The notes beneath the pieces are model-generated. The model worked only from the letters and a program-made list of their open reading frames with translations. It was not told where the DNA came from and made no database searches. DNA of 64,000 bases from Plantago ovata (lineage: Eukaryota; Streptophyta; Magnoliopsida; Lamiales; Plantaginaceae). The translations under genes and the position numbers were made by a program. Positions 1 to 10,818 of the stretch are shown here, piece by piece. How positions within the stretch are numbered: position 1 is the first letter of the stretch; every line of letters begins with the position of its first letter. Location of the stretch: contig CM051457.1 of NCBI GenBank assembly GCA_028274465.1, positions 72,762,496 through 72,826,495 of the forward strand, in the 5' to 3' direction.

Positions 1-318
1 TTTGGATTTATTCACCTTTTCGGACTCGGTTTCTAACTTCTAGTGGCCTTCTAACCTCCAGATTCGACCCCTAGACTCCAAATCCTATCCGGAAACCTTC
101 AGATACTCCAAATAGGCTTCTGGAACACCAATTCCTTGTCAACTTCAATATAATTGCCCAGAAATCCCCGAATTTCAACCAAAACCTGTAAAATAAAATC
201 TAAAGGGAAACGTGACACTATTCTAATAAAATGTACTAAAATATAGCTAAATTAACATAGAGGATAGCTAAAATAGGTGAAAAAGACTCGAATGAAAGTA
301 TAAAATACACATTCATCA
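1..318 (-). repeat. Athila-type LTR, partial (U3 end)
   Basis: Read on the minus strand this begins tgatgaatgtgtatttta and runs as the start of an LTR that continues past the left edge of the window. It is clearly the same family as the plus-strand LTR at 42428-43619: the first ~130 bases align by eye with few differences, and the stretch 'gtctaggggtcga' recurs in both. The sharp change at 318/319 to copia leader sequence marks the insertion point in Angela-1. The expected 5-bp target duplication on this side is gtagg (319-323); its partner lies outside the window. It could be the end of a full element or a solo LTR. Confidence 0.85.
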
Positions 319-894
319 GTAGGCGGCGCCCTTATCTGTTTGTAGATGACTGATAACAACCCTCAAGCTACAAGCCCCAACCAATATAAGTGCAGAAATA
401 TGTATATGTATATGTTTCTGAGATGCTTTCCATGGGGTGCTTTAATTCTGAACTTTCATTGCGTTTCCCTGTATTGGCGACCTCGTCTTGCAGACTCACA
501 GTGATCGTCAGATTAGAGTAAGCCTATGGTTATAACTTACTGCATATTGTATCTAGCGACCTCGATAGGTACAATATGTAGAGCATCGGGTTAAATTAGA
601 TTTAACACCCAAGAGTTGCGTGACGCAATTGGATAGTCCTACCGGTCATATTATGCTATGCGACCAGCCCCCGTTGGAGTATAGCATAGTATGGATTTGG
701 ATCTTGGCCACAACGGTAACTTGTTGGACATTACCCGTATGTTTGTTTTGGGGGCAAACATATGTGAAAATAGTGGGAGCTAAACAGCTAAAGGACCTTG
801 TTGTTTAGTTATGTTGACTGTGTATTTAGAAATAGTATTTCAATAGTTGATTTATTATTTTCGTTCTATACTATTTCTCCTAAGAAAAACCGAA
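319..894 (+). other. Angela-1 untranslated leader, partial
   Basis: Non-coding leader between the (missing) PBS and gag. It aligns throughout with 21160-21735 of Angela-2 and 46085-46660 of Angela-3, including the block gtaggcggcgcccttat at its start, a short tatatgtatatg tract near 400-415, and the segment gcatcgggttaaattagat. A short open frame at 620-808 is not kept in copy 3 and is not called as a gene. Confidence 0.8.
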
Positions 895-3800
895 ATGGCG
901 AGTATCTCGTTCCGTGCTGTCTTAGAGAAGAAAATTTTGACCGGACCAAACTTCCTAGATTGGATCAGGAATATACGTTTGGTGTTGAGGTACGAAAGGA
1001 TTAAGTACGTCTTGGACGAGGCTAATCCCGTGTGTTCCTAGATTGTCGATCAAGTTGCTTCTTGGAGTCAAGCCAACAAGGCAAAGGCTGATAAGCATCA
1101 AGAGGATGCTAGATCCGCGCAGTGTATTATGCTGGCGGCAATGAGCAATGAGCTGCAGAGACAACATGAAAGCATGTTGCCGTATGAGATGCTGAATCAC
1201 CTTGAGTCGCTCTTTAAGACGACAGCCAGAAGTGTTGAATTTGATTTGATCAAAGATATACACAGATGCAAGCTCAATGAAGGAGGGAACATGTCTGAAC
1301 ATGTTCTCAAGATGAGAATAAGATCATGGTGATCTTTGTCCTTCAATCATTGTCGAGTTCGTATTCGCAGTTCATCATTAACTACAATGAATGCAAAGGA
1401 CGTTACACTGCCCAAGCTCCATAATCTGCTGAATACATATGATCAAACTCTTCCTAAGAAGGAGAAATCGATCATGTATGTTGGGCAACCGTCTAACCCA
1501 AACCCGAGAAACAAAGGTGCTAAGGGTAAGGGAAAGTCGGGAGCCAAGGCTAACACTTCGAGTGATATGCCTAAGTGTCTGAACCAGAAAAGGAAGTTAA
1601 AGAGAAGCGGAACGGTACGCACAGATGAATGTCTTTTCTGTAAGCAGAAAGGGCATTGGAAGAAAGATTGCCCTAAGCTAAGGGCAGATCAAGCTAAGAA
1701 GCCATCGGCTTCTAGCTTAGGTATGTTTGTTATTGAAATGAACATGACTACTTTTGACTCCAATGGTTGGGTATTAGATACAGCTTGTGGCTCGCACATT
1801 TGTAAAAATGTGCAGGGGCTAATTGAAGACAGGCTAGTCAAGCAAGGTGAAATTGACTTGCATGTTGGGAACGACAATCCAGTTGAAGCCAAACGCGTTG
1901 GACGCTGCAAGATAGATTTACCATCAGGACAATGTTTAGAACTTGATAACGTTTATTTTGTTCCATCCATTGCCAGAAATATTATTTTCATTCCATTGTT
2001 GGACAATTTGGGTTTTTCCTTTCGATTTGCTAACAATACTTGTTATTTTTCATTAAATGACCAGTATTATGGAAAAGCTCGCTTAGTGAATGGTTTATAT
2101 ATTTTGCAAAGTAGTCTACCTTTATTTCAAATACATAACAAACAACCATCTTCAAGTAGGAAGAATAATCCATCTTATCTATGGCATTGTCGGCTAGGCC
2201 ATATCAATGAAACACGGATTCAAAGACTAAGGAAGTTGGACTACTTAGAACCATTTGGTTTTGAATCATATGGTACATGCGAATCATGTGTTAAGGGTAA
2301 GATGACGAACAAACATTTTGTTGAACAAGGTGTTCGTGCCACTCACTGGTTAGAGCTCATACATACCGATGTATGTGGACCTTTTAAAGTCCAAGCACGT
2401 GGAGGTTATCCTTACTTCGTTACCTTTACTGACGATTTCTCATGGTATGGATATATTTATCTTATGAAGAATAAATCCGAGACCTTTGGGAAATTCAAGG
2501 AGTTTAGGAATGAGGTCGAGAATGAATTGAACCTAAGGATAGTCACTCTTCGATCAGATCGAGGAGGTGAATACCTTAGTGAAGAATTTATCGACTACTT
2601 GAAGGAAAATGAAATTCAATCGCAATGGACCCCTCCTGGAACAACACAATTGAATGGTGTGTCTAAGAGAAGGAATCGAACCCTGTTAGACATGGTGAGA
2701 TCAATGATTGGATTCTCGACTCTTCCAATCTAAATCTACATTTTGAACCGTGTACCATCTAAATCAGTGGAGAAAACTCCTTATGAGTTATGGAAAGGAA
2801 AGAAGCCCTCACTGGGCTATCTTACACCTTGGGGCTGTCCTGCGATAGTCAAATTGATGCTCACTGATAAGTTAGATGCCAAGGGTGTCAAAGTATATTT
2901 CGTAGGCTATCCTCGTCAGACGAGAGGCTATGAATTCTATCATGCTGAAGATCACAAGGTGATAGTATCTAGAAACGTCAAGTTTTTAGAAGGAGAATAC
3001 CTCGAAGAAGAGAGGTTAGATGACATGATAGAACTTGAAGAAATTCAAGACTTTGACACGCGCGAACATGAGTTCTCTAAATCTTCTGATTTGGACTCAA
3101 GTTCAGTGGGAGCTTTCGAAGCAGACAAGGGTAATGATATGACACTTGCTAGGCATGTCATAGTCAGTGGGAGTCCTGTGATTAGATCAACAGTTGAAAC
3201 CACGCCAATAGAACCCGTTGTCAATCAACATGTGCAACAAGTTGCACAGGAGCAGCCTCCCGCTAGGGAACGAGGTCGCAGCGCGCGACTAGCTGCATCA
3301 GTGCCCACTGATAATGTTCGTGTTACACGAAGCCAGAAAAGAAAAGCACCAGAACCAGTCGAGCTCCGTAGGTCGAAGAGGATCCTAAAAGGACCTCAGA
3401 AGCAAAGCCTTATGATAGAAGACATCAGTGAACTTGATGTCGGCTTATCAGATCGGGAAGATCCCGGGACCTACAAAGAGGCAATAATTGATATTGACTC
3501 AGACAAATGGCAAGAGGCCATGGAATTGGAAATGGACTCCATGTACCTGAACCAAGTTTGGAGCTTGGTAGACTTGCCCCAAGGGGTTAGACCTATTGGG
3601 TGCAAATGGGTCTTTAAAAGAAAGACAGATGCCGATGGCAAGGTACTAACGCACAAGGCTAGACTTGTGGCGAAAGGCTACACGCAAAGGTATGGCATCG
3701 ATTACGATGAAACCTTTTCACCGGTAGCAAAGTTGAAGTCCATTCGAATTCTACTTGCGATAGCTGCCTACTATGATTATGAGATCTGGCAGATGGATGT

Positions 3801-5036
3801 AAAGACTGCCTTCCTCAATGGCAACCTTGAGGAAGAGGTCTATATGGTACATCCGGAAGGTTTTATTAGTAAAACCAGGCCAACTGTTGTATGCAAATTA
3901 CAGAGATCCATCTATGGGCTAAAGCAAGCGTCTAGGAGCTGGAATATCCAGTTTGATGAAGCTGTCAAATCGTTTGACTTCGTCAGAAGCGTAAAAGATC
4001 CCTGTGTCTATACTAGGCACAACGACAAGGGAGTCGTTTTCATGATCATCTATGTTGATGACATTTTGATCATGGGAAACAATGTCTCTATGCTAGAAGA
4101 GACTAAAGTTTGGTTATCAAGTACCTTCTCAATGAAGGACTTGGGTGAAGCGAACTACATCCTAGGGATAAAGATCTATAGAGATAGATCCAAGAGGATG
4201 TTAGGATTGACACAGTCCACCTACATCGACAAAATACTGAAGTGTTATAAGATGGACGACTCAAAGAGAGGCTTTCTCCCAGCTAGGCATGGGATCGTTT
4301 TATCAGTTAAGGATAGTCCTAAAACTGATGAAGAAAGAAAGGCAATGAGTCGTGTGCCCTATGCTTCGGCAGTAGGGTCTATAATGTATGCAATGAATTG
4401 CACAAGGCCCAATGTGGCATATGCGCTTAGTGTCACTTGTCGACACCAACAGAATCCAGGAGTACCTCACTGGGGTGCTGTAAAGAACATTCTTAAGTAC
4501 CTTCGACGGACTAAGGAGATGTTCTTGGTGTTTGGTGGAGAACCAGAATTAAAGATGTCTGGTTATGTCGACGTTGGATTTGAATCAGATCCTGATGACT
4601 TTAAGTCACAAACAGGACACGTATTCAAATTGAACGGAGGAGCTATCTGTTGGAAGAGTTCTAAGCAAGCCACGATTGCTGACTCATCCACAGAAGTCGA
4701 GTACATTGCTGCATCAGAAGCATCGAAAGAAGCTGTCTGGATTTCAGAGTTCTTGAAGGAATTGAGGGTTGTTCCTGCTCCTAGTCCAATACGATTTATT
4801 GTGACAATACGGGCGCCGTCGCTCAAGCCAAGGAGCCTAGATCTACAAACAAGAACAAACATGTACTTAGAAAGTATCATGTTATACGTGAGATTATTGA
4901 TAGAGGAGAAGTTAATATAGAACGTGTCTCTACCACGGACAACGTGGCAGATCCTTTCACCAAGGTCTTATCAGTGGATGTCCACTTAAGACATTATGCT
5001 AATCTGGGTATTAAGCATAAAGGTGACTGGCTCTAG
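895..5036 (+). pseudogene. Angela-1 gag-pol, broken
   Basis: Footprint of a Ty1/copia polyprotein. In order: gag (895 to about 1600; UBN2-type gag with MASIS start), a CCHC knuckle [14 protein letters not shown] near 1630-1671, aspartic protease with [12 protein letters not shown] near 1768-1803, the GAG-pre-integrase HCRLGH..C..C zinc finger near 2185-2300, the integrase core with HTDVCGP and SDRGGEY near 2360-2580, RT with YVDDILIMG near 4050, and RNase H with a DSSTEVEYIA block near 4680. The frame ends at a TAG at 5034-5036, just before the polypurine tract. About four or five breaks; not functional. Confidence 0.88.
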
Positions 5037-5050
5037 TCCAAGTGGGAGAT

Positions 5051-7111
5051 TGATAGTGTATATGTCCTAGAGACAATCTTTATTAAGGGCATGCAACCCT
5101 TATAAAGGGCATATATGTACTATTACACATGTCAACGTAATATAATATATATGTTTGTTGTTTGACTATTGAGTATCACTTTCATATTTATATTACACCA
5201 GGCATGCAGCATGTCATATCTCTATTCCTGTCTGTATTGATATTAAACATGTCTCGGATAGATGACCGATCACACAGATAGTGGGAGCTATGTGAGTTAC
5301 AATCTATCCCAAACTCTCCCTAATCGAGGTTCATCTCGGATGTAACCAGCTGAGACTAGTACGCGTGGAGGTTATACTTGTTGGAGCAAGTGTGAGCCGA
5401 CCCCACGGCCACGGAACGGATTGTTGGACAATCAAGAAACGTTCCCATAACTGCGCATAGTTGTTCCAAGGGTGATTACCGAACAATGGAAGTACCCACC
5501 TGACACTCCCATCGATGTATACTCTACACCAAAGTGTCTATGGGAACCGGTAAGTTGTCGAAGTGATGCCAGTCGTCCTTTGGACGTACAGGACTTTATC
5601 ATCACATTTGTTGCCCCATATCCTTGGTGGACCCGTCGATGTCAGCTCTGAATAAGCAGTTGACCCAAGAAACGATCCAGGATTATGGCTACAAACAAAT
5701 GGGGATGATAAGTGTTTCTGTGAAGGATTCATCTCTCATGTGTAGCACAGGAGAGCACTGCTCATAGTCGTTCATAGTTGTGATTGGTAAAACCGCTGGC
5801 CAGCGTATCAATATTATTATGATAGTCATACTAGATATAGGATTCACTATATAACTCACTGAAGATGCCCGTGGATGTATTATTGGGATAGACACTTCAT
5901 CGATCCTAGATGCATTCGAGTCAGTAAGATGAAGGGACGTTACCATCGCCACGTTGAGCGCAACAGACTTCACAACGAAAGGGTTTGCTTTGAGAAACCT
6001 CTCAAACGTCCTCATGTATTAATATTGCAAATGGAACCGTCTAGGAATTCCATTTTGCCTAGTCTAGGACTTGCTTAATACAATGAGGCCCTATGGGTCA
6101 CACTATGTGGTGATTCAGCTTATCCGAATATCCTTGAAGATGGAATCGCAATTAATTTGGAATTAATTGTGATTGATGGATTATAATTGATTTGGAATTA
6201 ATTATAATAATTTGTGGCTCAATTAATGATTTGGAATTATTAATTGAATTGGCTGATTAATTGTATTTTAGAAATATAATAGAGGTTTGATTTGAAAGGA
6301 TATTTTAATTTAGAATTAATATATGCACATGGGCAAAATCTACTTGGAGTTTGAATTGCTTTAGAACTATAAGTGGGTCCCAAAATCGGGACCCACCAAT
6401 CACCCTTGGGATGCGCGCGCGCGCGCAGATTTAGTAGGGGAAGGAGTTCGACTCCTTCCTATATTAGAAGTCAAGGGATAAGTTAGATTTTCCTGATTGA
6501 GTTCTAACTTGATTGGGAATGAATCTAGACTTGAATTGGTTTCCTAGTGCGATAAGAATTAGATTCTTATTCCTTTACGAAGTCTAATTGATTATTCATT
6601 AGGCTTCTATTGACTACTATATATAGTAGACTATTAGAGAGCTTTTACATGGTTGATTCAACAGACTGATTTTATATCATTCTTTCTACCGGTTTTCTTA
6701 GAGAAAATAAAAGCTCTCCCCTACCTCCACACTAGCCACGCGCGCGCCACCCCTCACCGGAGGAAAACCGCCGCCCCATCTTCTTGGCCACACAAAGAAT
6801 ATCCTAGCATTCTTTCCGATAAGCTGTTCATCTGGGGATACCAAGGTTGAGGTTCAAGGAGCTGGAAACTAACTTTTATTGTCTTGCACATAATCAAAGT
6901 ATTGCAGATATCTTAAACTTCGACGAAGGAGAAGATACACCGGACTATTACGAAGACTTGGTACATGTGCTTGCTTTTGTAGTATTGTAAGTCTTCTAAT
7001 TCACGTGTTTAATATGTATGTTATATACATAATCAATTAACCTGCATGTTAAGAATTTTTTTGAAATTCCGCTGCGTACCCTAGGGGTAACTCTGACCGT
7101 ATTTTCTTACA
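5051..7111 (+). repeat. Angela-1 3' LTR
   Basis: Starts tgatagtgtatatgtcc directly after the polypurine tract aagtgggagat (5040-5050) and ends ..gtattttcttaca. Length 2061 bp, against 2083 and 2081 bp for the Angela-2 pair. Inside are the inverted repeat gtgggtccc/gggacccac near 6373-6397, an alternating (GC)n tract near 6414-6426 and a TATA box set in a short palindrome (tactatatatagta, about 6615-6628). The next five bases, ctaac, are the presumed target duplication, whose partner is outside the window. Confidence 0.92.
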
Positions 7112-7460
7112 CTAACAAGTATAACCTCCATGCATACTAGTCTCAGTTGGTTCATTCAGACCCCTACATCCGAGATGAACCTCGACTAGGGAGAGTTTGG
7201 GATAGATGATAACTCACATAGCTCCCACTATCTGTGTGATCGGTCATCTATCCAAGGGGACATGTTTAATATCAATACAGACAGGAATAGAGATATGACA
7301 TGTTGTATGCCTGGTGTAAAATAAATATGAAAGCGATACTCAATAGTCAAAAAACAAACATATATTATATTACGTTGACTTGTGTAATAGTACATATATG
7401 CCGTTAATAAGGGCTGCATGCCCTTAATAAAGACTGTCTCTAGGACATATACACTATCAG
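7112..7460 (-). repeat. Angela LTR fragment, minus strand, copy R2
   Basis: Minus-strand copy of roughly the first 350 bases of the Angela LTR; the LTR start (tgatagtgtatat) is at 7460 and the match runs leftward to 7112. It is cut at 7112 by the end of Angela-1, which inserted in it. The flanking bases gtgtc (7461-7465) would be its target duplication. The remainder must lie left of the window if Angela-1 is a simple insertion. Confidence 0.8.
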
Positions 7461-8317
7461 TGTCTATCCCAATAATACATCCACGGGCGTCATCAGTGAG
7501 TTGTTGGTGAATCCAATATCTATTATGACTATCATAATAATATTGATACGCTGGCCAGCGGTTTAACCAATCACAACTATGAACGAGTATGAGCAGTGCT
7601 CTCCTGTGCTACACGTGAGAGATGAATCCTTCACAGAATCACTTATCACCCCCATTTGTATGTAGCCATAATCCTTGATCCTGTCTTGGGTCAATTCCTT
7701 ATTCAGAGCTGACATCGATGGGTCCACCAAGGATATGGGGCAACAAATGTGATGATAAAGTCCTGTAAGTCCAAAGGACGACTGGCATCACTTCGACAAC
7801 TTTCCGGTTCCCATAGACACTTCGGTGTAGAGTATACATCGATGGGATTTTCCGATGAGTACTTCCATTGTTCTGTAATCACCCTTCGAACAACTATGCG
7901 GAGTTATGGGAACGTTTCTAGATTTTCTAACAATCCGTTCCGTGGCCGTGGGATCGGCTCACACTTGCTCTAACAAGTATAACCTCCACGCATACTAGTC
8001 TCACCTGGTTCATTCAGACCCCTACATCCGAGATGAACCTCGACTAGGGAGAGTTTGAGATAGATGATAACTCACATAGCTCCCACTATCAGTGTGATGG
8101 TCATCTATCCGAGGGGACATGTTTGATATCAATACAGACAGGAATAGAGATATGACATGTTGTATGCCTGGTGTAATATAAATATGAAAGCGATACTCAA
8201 TAGTCAAACAAACAAACATATATTATATCACGTTGACCTGTGTAATAGTACATATATGCCCTTAATAAGGGTTGTATGCCCTTAATAAAGACTGTCTCTA
8301 GGACATATACTCTATCA
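7461..8317 (-). repeat. Angela LTR fragment, minus strand, copy R1
   Basis: Minus-strand copy of roughly the first 870 bases of the same LTR; its start lies at 8317 (..atactctatca) and it runs leftward to 7461, where copy R2 begins abruptly with another LTR start. This makes R2 an insertion into R1. R1 in turn abuts Sirevirus RT coding sequence at 8318, so R1 interrupted the Sirevirus; agaag (8318-8322) is the presumed target duplication. Confidence 0.8.
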
Positions 8318-9830
8318 AGAAGAAGCTTTAAAGCATTCTGAATGGATCAAGGCAATGAAAGAAGAACTGGATCAATTTGAAAGGAACAAAGTCTGGAAAC
8401 TTGTACCCCTTGCTGAAGGAAAGAAAGCAATTGGTACAAAGTGGGTGTTCAGAAACAAGCGGAGTGGGTCTGGAGAAGTAACAAGGAACAAAGCATGTTT
8501 AATTGCTCAAGGTTACTACCAGACTGAAGGATTGGACTATTATGAGTCTTATGCACCAGTTGCAAGATTGGATGCGATTAGACTTTTCCTAGCCTTTGCT
8601 GCTCACAATGACTTCATTGTTTATCAAATGGATGTTAAAAGTGCATTCCTAAATTGTGAACTTGCTGAAGAAGTCTACCTAGAACAACCCCTTGGATTTG
8701 AACTTCCCTCAGAAACAAAGATGGTATACAAGCTTAAGAAAGCTGTATATGGTCTAAAGCAAGCACCAACAGCTTGGTATGATACTTTAGCTAAGTTCTT
8801 GCTGGATAATGGTTTCAAGAAAGGAGAAGTTGACAAAACCTTATTTACCATGAACCATGATGGTAAAATACTCTTAGTCCAGATTTATGTGGATGACATA
8901 ATATTTGGATCTAAGGACAAGCAACTTTGTGATGAATTTGCCAAACTCATGACAAACAAGTTTGAAATGAGTATGATGGGCAAATTGAATTATTTCCTAG
9001 GATTTCAAGTCAAGCAACTCAAAGATGAAATATTCATAAATTAAGCAAAGTATGCAAAGGAAATGCTCATAAAGTTCAGGATCAAAGAGGAAGAAAAACC
9101 TGAAAAGATCCCTTTGAGTGTTGGTACCAAATTAGGCTATACTAAACAAAATGTTGATGAACACAAGTATAGGAAGCTCATTCATTCCTTGTTGTATCTA
9201 ACAGCAAGTAGACCTGACATTCAGTATGCTGTTTGTGTGTGTGCAAAATTCCAATCTGGTCCAAGAGAATCACACTACAAAAAGGCACTTAAGGTACTGA
9301 AATATGTCAAAGGTACAGTCAATGTTGGATTATGGTATCCAAAAGATTCTGGATTGGAATTGGTTGGTTATTCTAATGTTGATCATGGAGGATCAACTCT
9401 TAATAGAAAAAATACTTCTGGAACTTGTCAGTTTCTAGGTACAAGATTGATATCATGGTTCAGCAAGAAGCAAACCTGTGTTGCTAATTCATCCACTGAA
9501 TCTGAATACATTGCGGCTGGTTGTTGCACAGCTCAAATCCTATGGATTCAGCAACAATTAATAAATTATGGTATTTCTGCAAAGAAAACACCAATCTTTT
9601 GTGATAATACAAGTGCTATTGCTATCACGCAAAATCCTAAGTTCCACTCAAGGACAAAGCAAATTGATATTAGACATCATTTCATTAGAGATCATGTGGA
9701 AAAATGAGACATTGAGGTTGTAAAAGTAGGTATTAATGATCAACTTGCTGACATCTTTACCAAGACCCTATCAGATAATAGGTTCGCAATGCTAAGGTAT
9801 AACCTTGGACTGATTGAACTACCTCAATAA
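8318..9830 (+). pseudogene. Sirevirus pol: RT and RNase H, broken
   Basis: Copia RT (PF07727 family) from the EEALKHSEWIKAMKEELDQF region at 8318 through YVDDIIFG near 8885-8910, then the thumb and RNase H with ANSSTESEYIAAGCC near 9485-9525, the DNTSAI motif near 9600-9620, and the closing LADIFTKTL segment near 9745-9775. It ends at a TAA at 9828-9830. The upstream domains are cut off by the Angela LTR. About two breaks inside the visible part. Codon and base use match the neighbouring AT-rich element sequence. Confidence 0.88.
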
Positions 9831-9850
9831 AAAGGGATACATTTGGTGGA

Positions 9851-10220
9851 TGATGAAACAGGTATTCAGCAAGCCAATGGTTGCTTAAAAGGTTATGTGT
9901 TCCTTATAAAGTCCCTTCCACTGATTTCTCTAAAAAGAAATGACTGTACACTATATGTTTGCTGAAACAGGAATTCAGCAAGTGATTCCTTCAAACCAGG
10001 TATTTGTTAGGAAACTTGATCACTTGTTGAGACGGAAACTCAGTAAGAAAACTTCAAAGATTGCTGAAACTGGCATTCAGACAATCAAGGATACTGAAAT
10101 AGGTATTCAAGTATCAAAAGAAAAACCTGAGACAGGAACTCAGCAAAGAGCAAAAATACTTCTCTGATTTCACCTCAGGATATCTCAATGTAAAAAGAAT
10201 TTACTGAGACGGAAACTCAG
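9851..10220 (+). repeat. Degenerate palindromic repeat block between pol and env-like ORF
   Basis: About seven copies of an imperfect palindrome of the type ctgaaacaggaattcag, near 9855, 9961, 10028, 10063, 10093, 10128 and 10203. The last, ctgagacggaaactcag, shows the arms ctgag/ctcag clearly. Spacing is irregular (30-110 bases). Sireviruses are known to carry palindromic repeats near their 3' polypurine tracts; this one has a different core, so homology to those is not claimed. Confidence 0.65.
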
Positions 10221-10662
10221 AAATATCTTTTACCCTAAAGAGAAAATGAGATATTTGATTAAGGGGGAATTTTTAGCAAATACAAGAATTGTTACTTGAA
10301 AAGGTAAGTGCTAAAGTCAGATTGAATAAAATCGTTGAAAAGATTCTTATTTACTTCAGCAAGCAATTAGCGTTGGAGTAAAATAGATCAAATCCCGTGA
10401 ATCAAGGTAAAATCAATTTGTGACGTTAATCATGGCACAGATAAACTCGCTGTAAAACATGACATGAAATACAATCGTGGCCATTGATTATAAAGCAGTT
10501 GATGATCGAACGGTTGATATTACAAAGAGAAAGTATGCTCTGACGGTTTTATGTTAGTGGTCCACTACGCATTTAATGCAAAGGCTCCACTAACTTAATG
10601 AATCTCTGTTTTACCCTTGCTGAGAACTCAAAACCATTGAGCTTCTCACATAACAGAGATAC
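10221..10662 (+). other. Sirevirus non-coding stretch with polypurine-like tract
   Basis: No coding frame. The tract ttaagggggaattttt (about 10258-10273) resembles a polypurine tract, and Sireviruses are known to carry several such tracts. No LTR start (tg) directly follows it, so it is not taken as the 3' LTR border. The rest is AT-rich sequence with no other structure I can support. Confidence 0.45.
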
Positions 10663-10670
10663 TATATAAA
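10663..10670 (+). promoter_or_regulatory. Candidate TATA box upstream of env-like ORF
   Basis: tatataaa lies 149 bases upstream of the env-like ATG (10819), with a pyrimidine-rich, AT-rich presumed 5' leader between. A second, weaker TATA-like string (ctatataag) lies only a few bases before the ATG and would be too close to act on it. The position suggests a separate promoter for the env-like ORF; this is inference. Confidence 0.4.
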
Positions 10671-10818
10671 TGAAGAGTTAGAGAAAGACAAAAAAATTTA
10701 ACTCACATTTCCTTTCTCTGCAAATTTTTTCTAGCCTGTGCTGAATTACTGTACCTCCGGTCAAAAAGAAAAATCTCTTTTTCGTACAATTCTCAACCCT
10801 CAAACTACTATATAAGAG

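Larger units (their letters stand above)
319..7111 (+). mobile_element. Angela-like Ty1/copia element, copy 1 (5' part outside or lost)
   Basis: Leader (319-894), a gag-pol footprint in copia order (gag, protease, integrase, RT, RNase H) and a complete 3' LTR (5051-7111) are visible. The 5' LTR and PBS are not in the window because an Athila-type LTR interrupts the leader at 318. The copy is broken, with about four or five breaks in gag-pol. Long 2-kb LTRs, the initiator-Met PBS seen in copy 2, and a gag beginning [17 protein letters not shown] suggest the Angela/Tork group; the lineage name is an inference from memory of related plant elements. Its 3' end lies inside a minus-strand LTR of its own family. 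Confidence 0.88.

Noticed and set aside
620-808. Short ORF in the Angela-1 leader, partly kept in Angela-2
   Set aside because: The sequence similarity is explained by the shared leader; the frame start is not kept in Angela-3, and no domain is recognisable.
10258-10273. Polypurine-like tract taken as the Sirevirus 3' LTR border
   Set aside because: No tg LTR start follows, and the env-like ORF lies beyond it; kept only as a possible extra polypurine tract.
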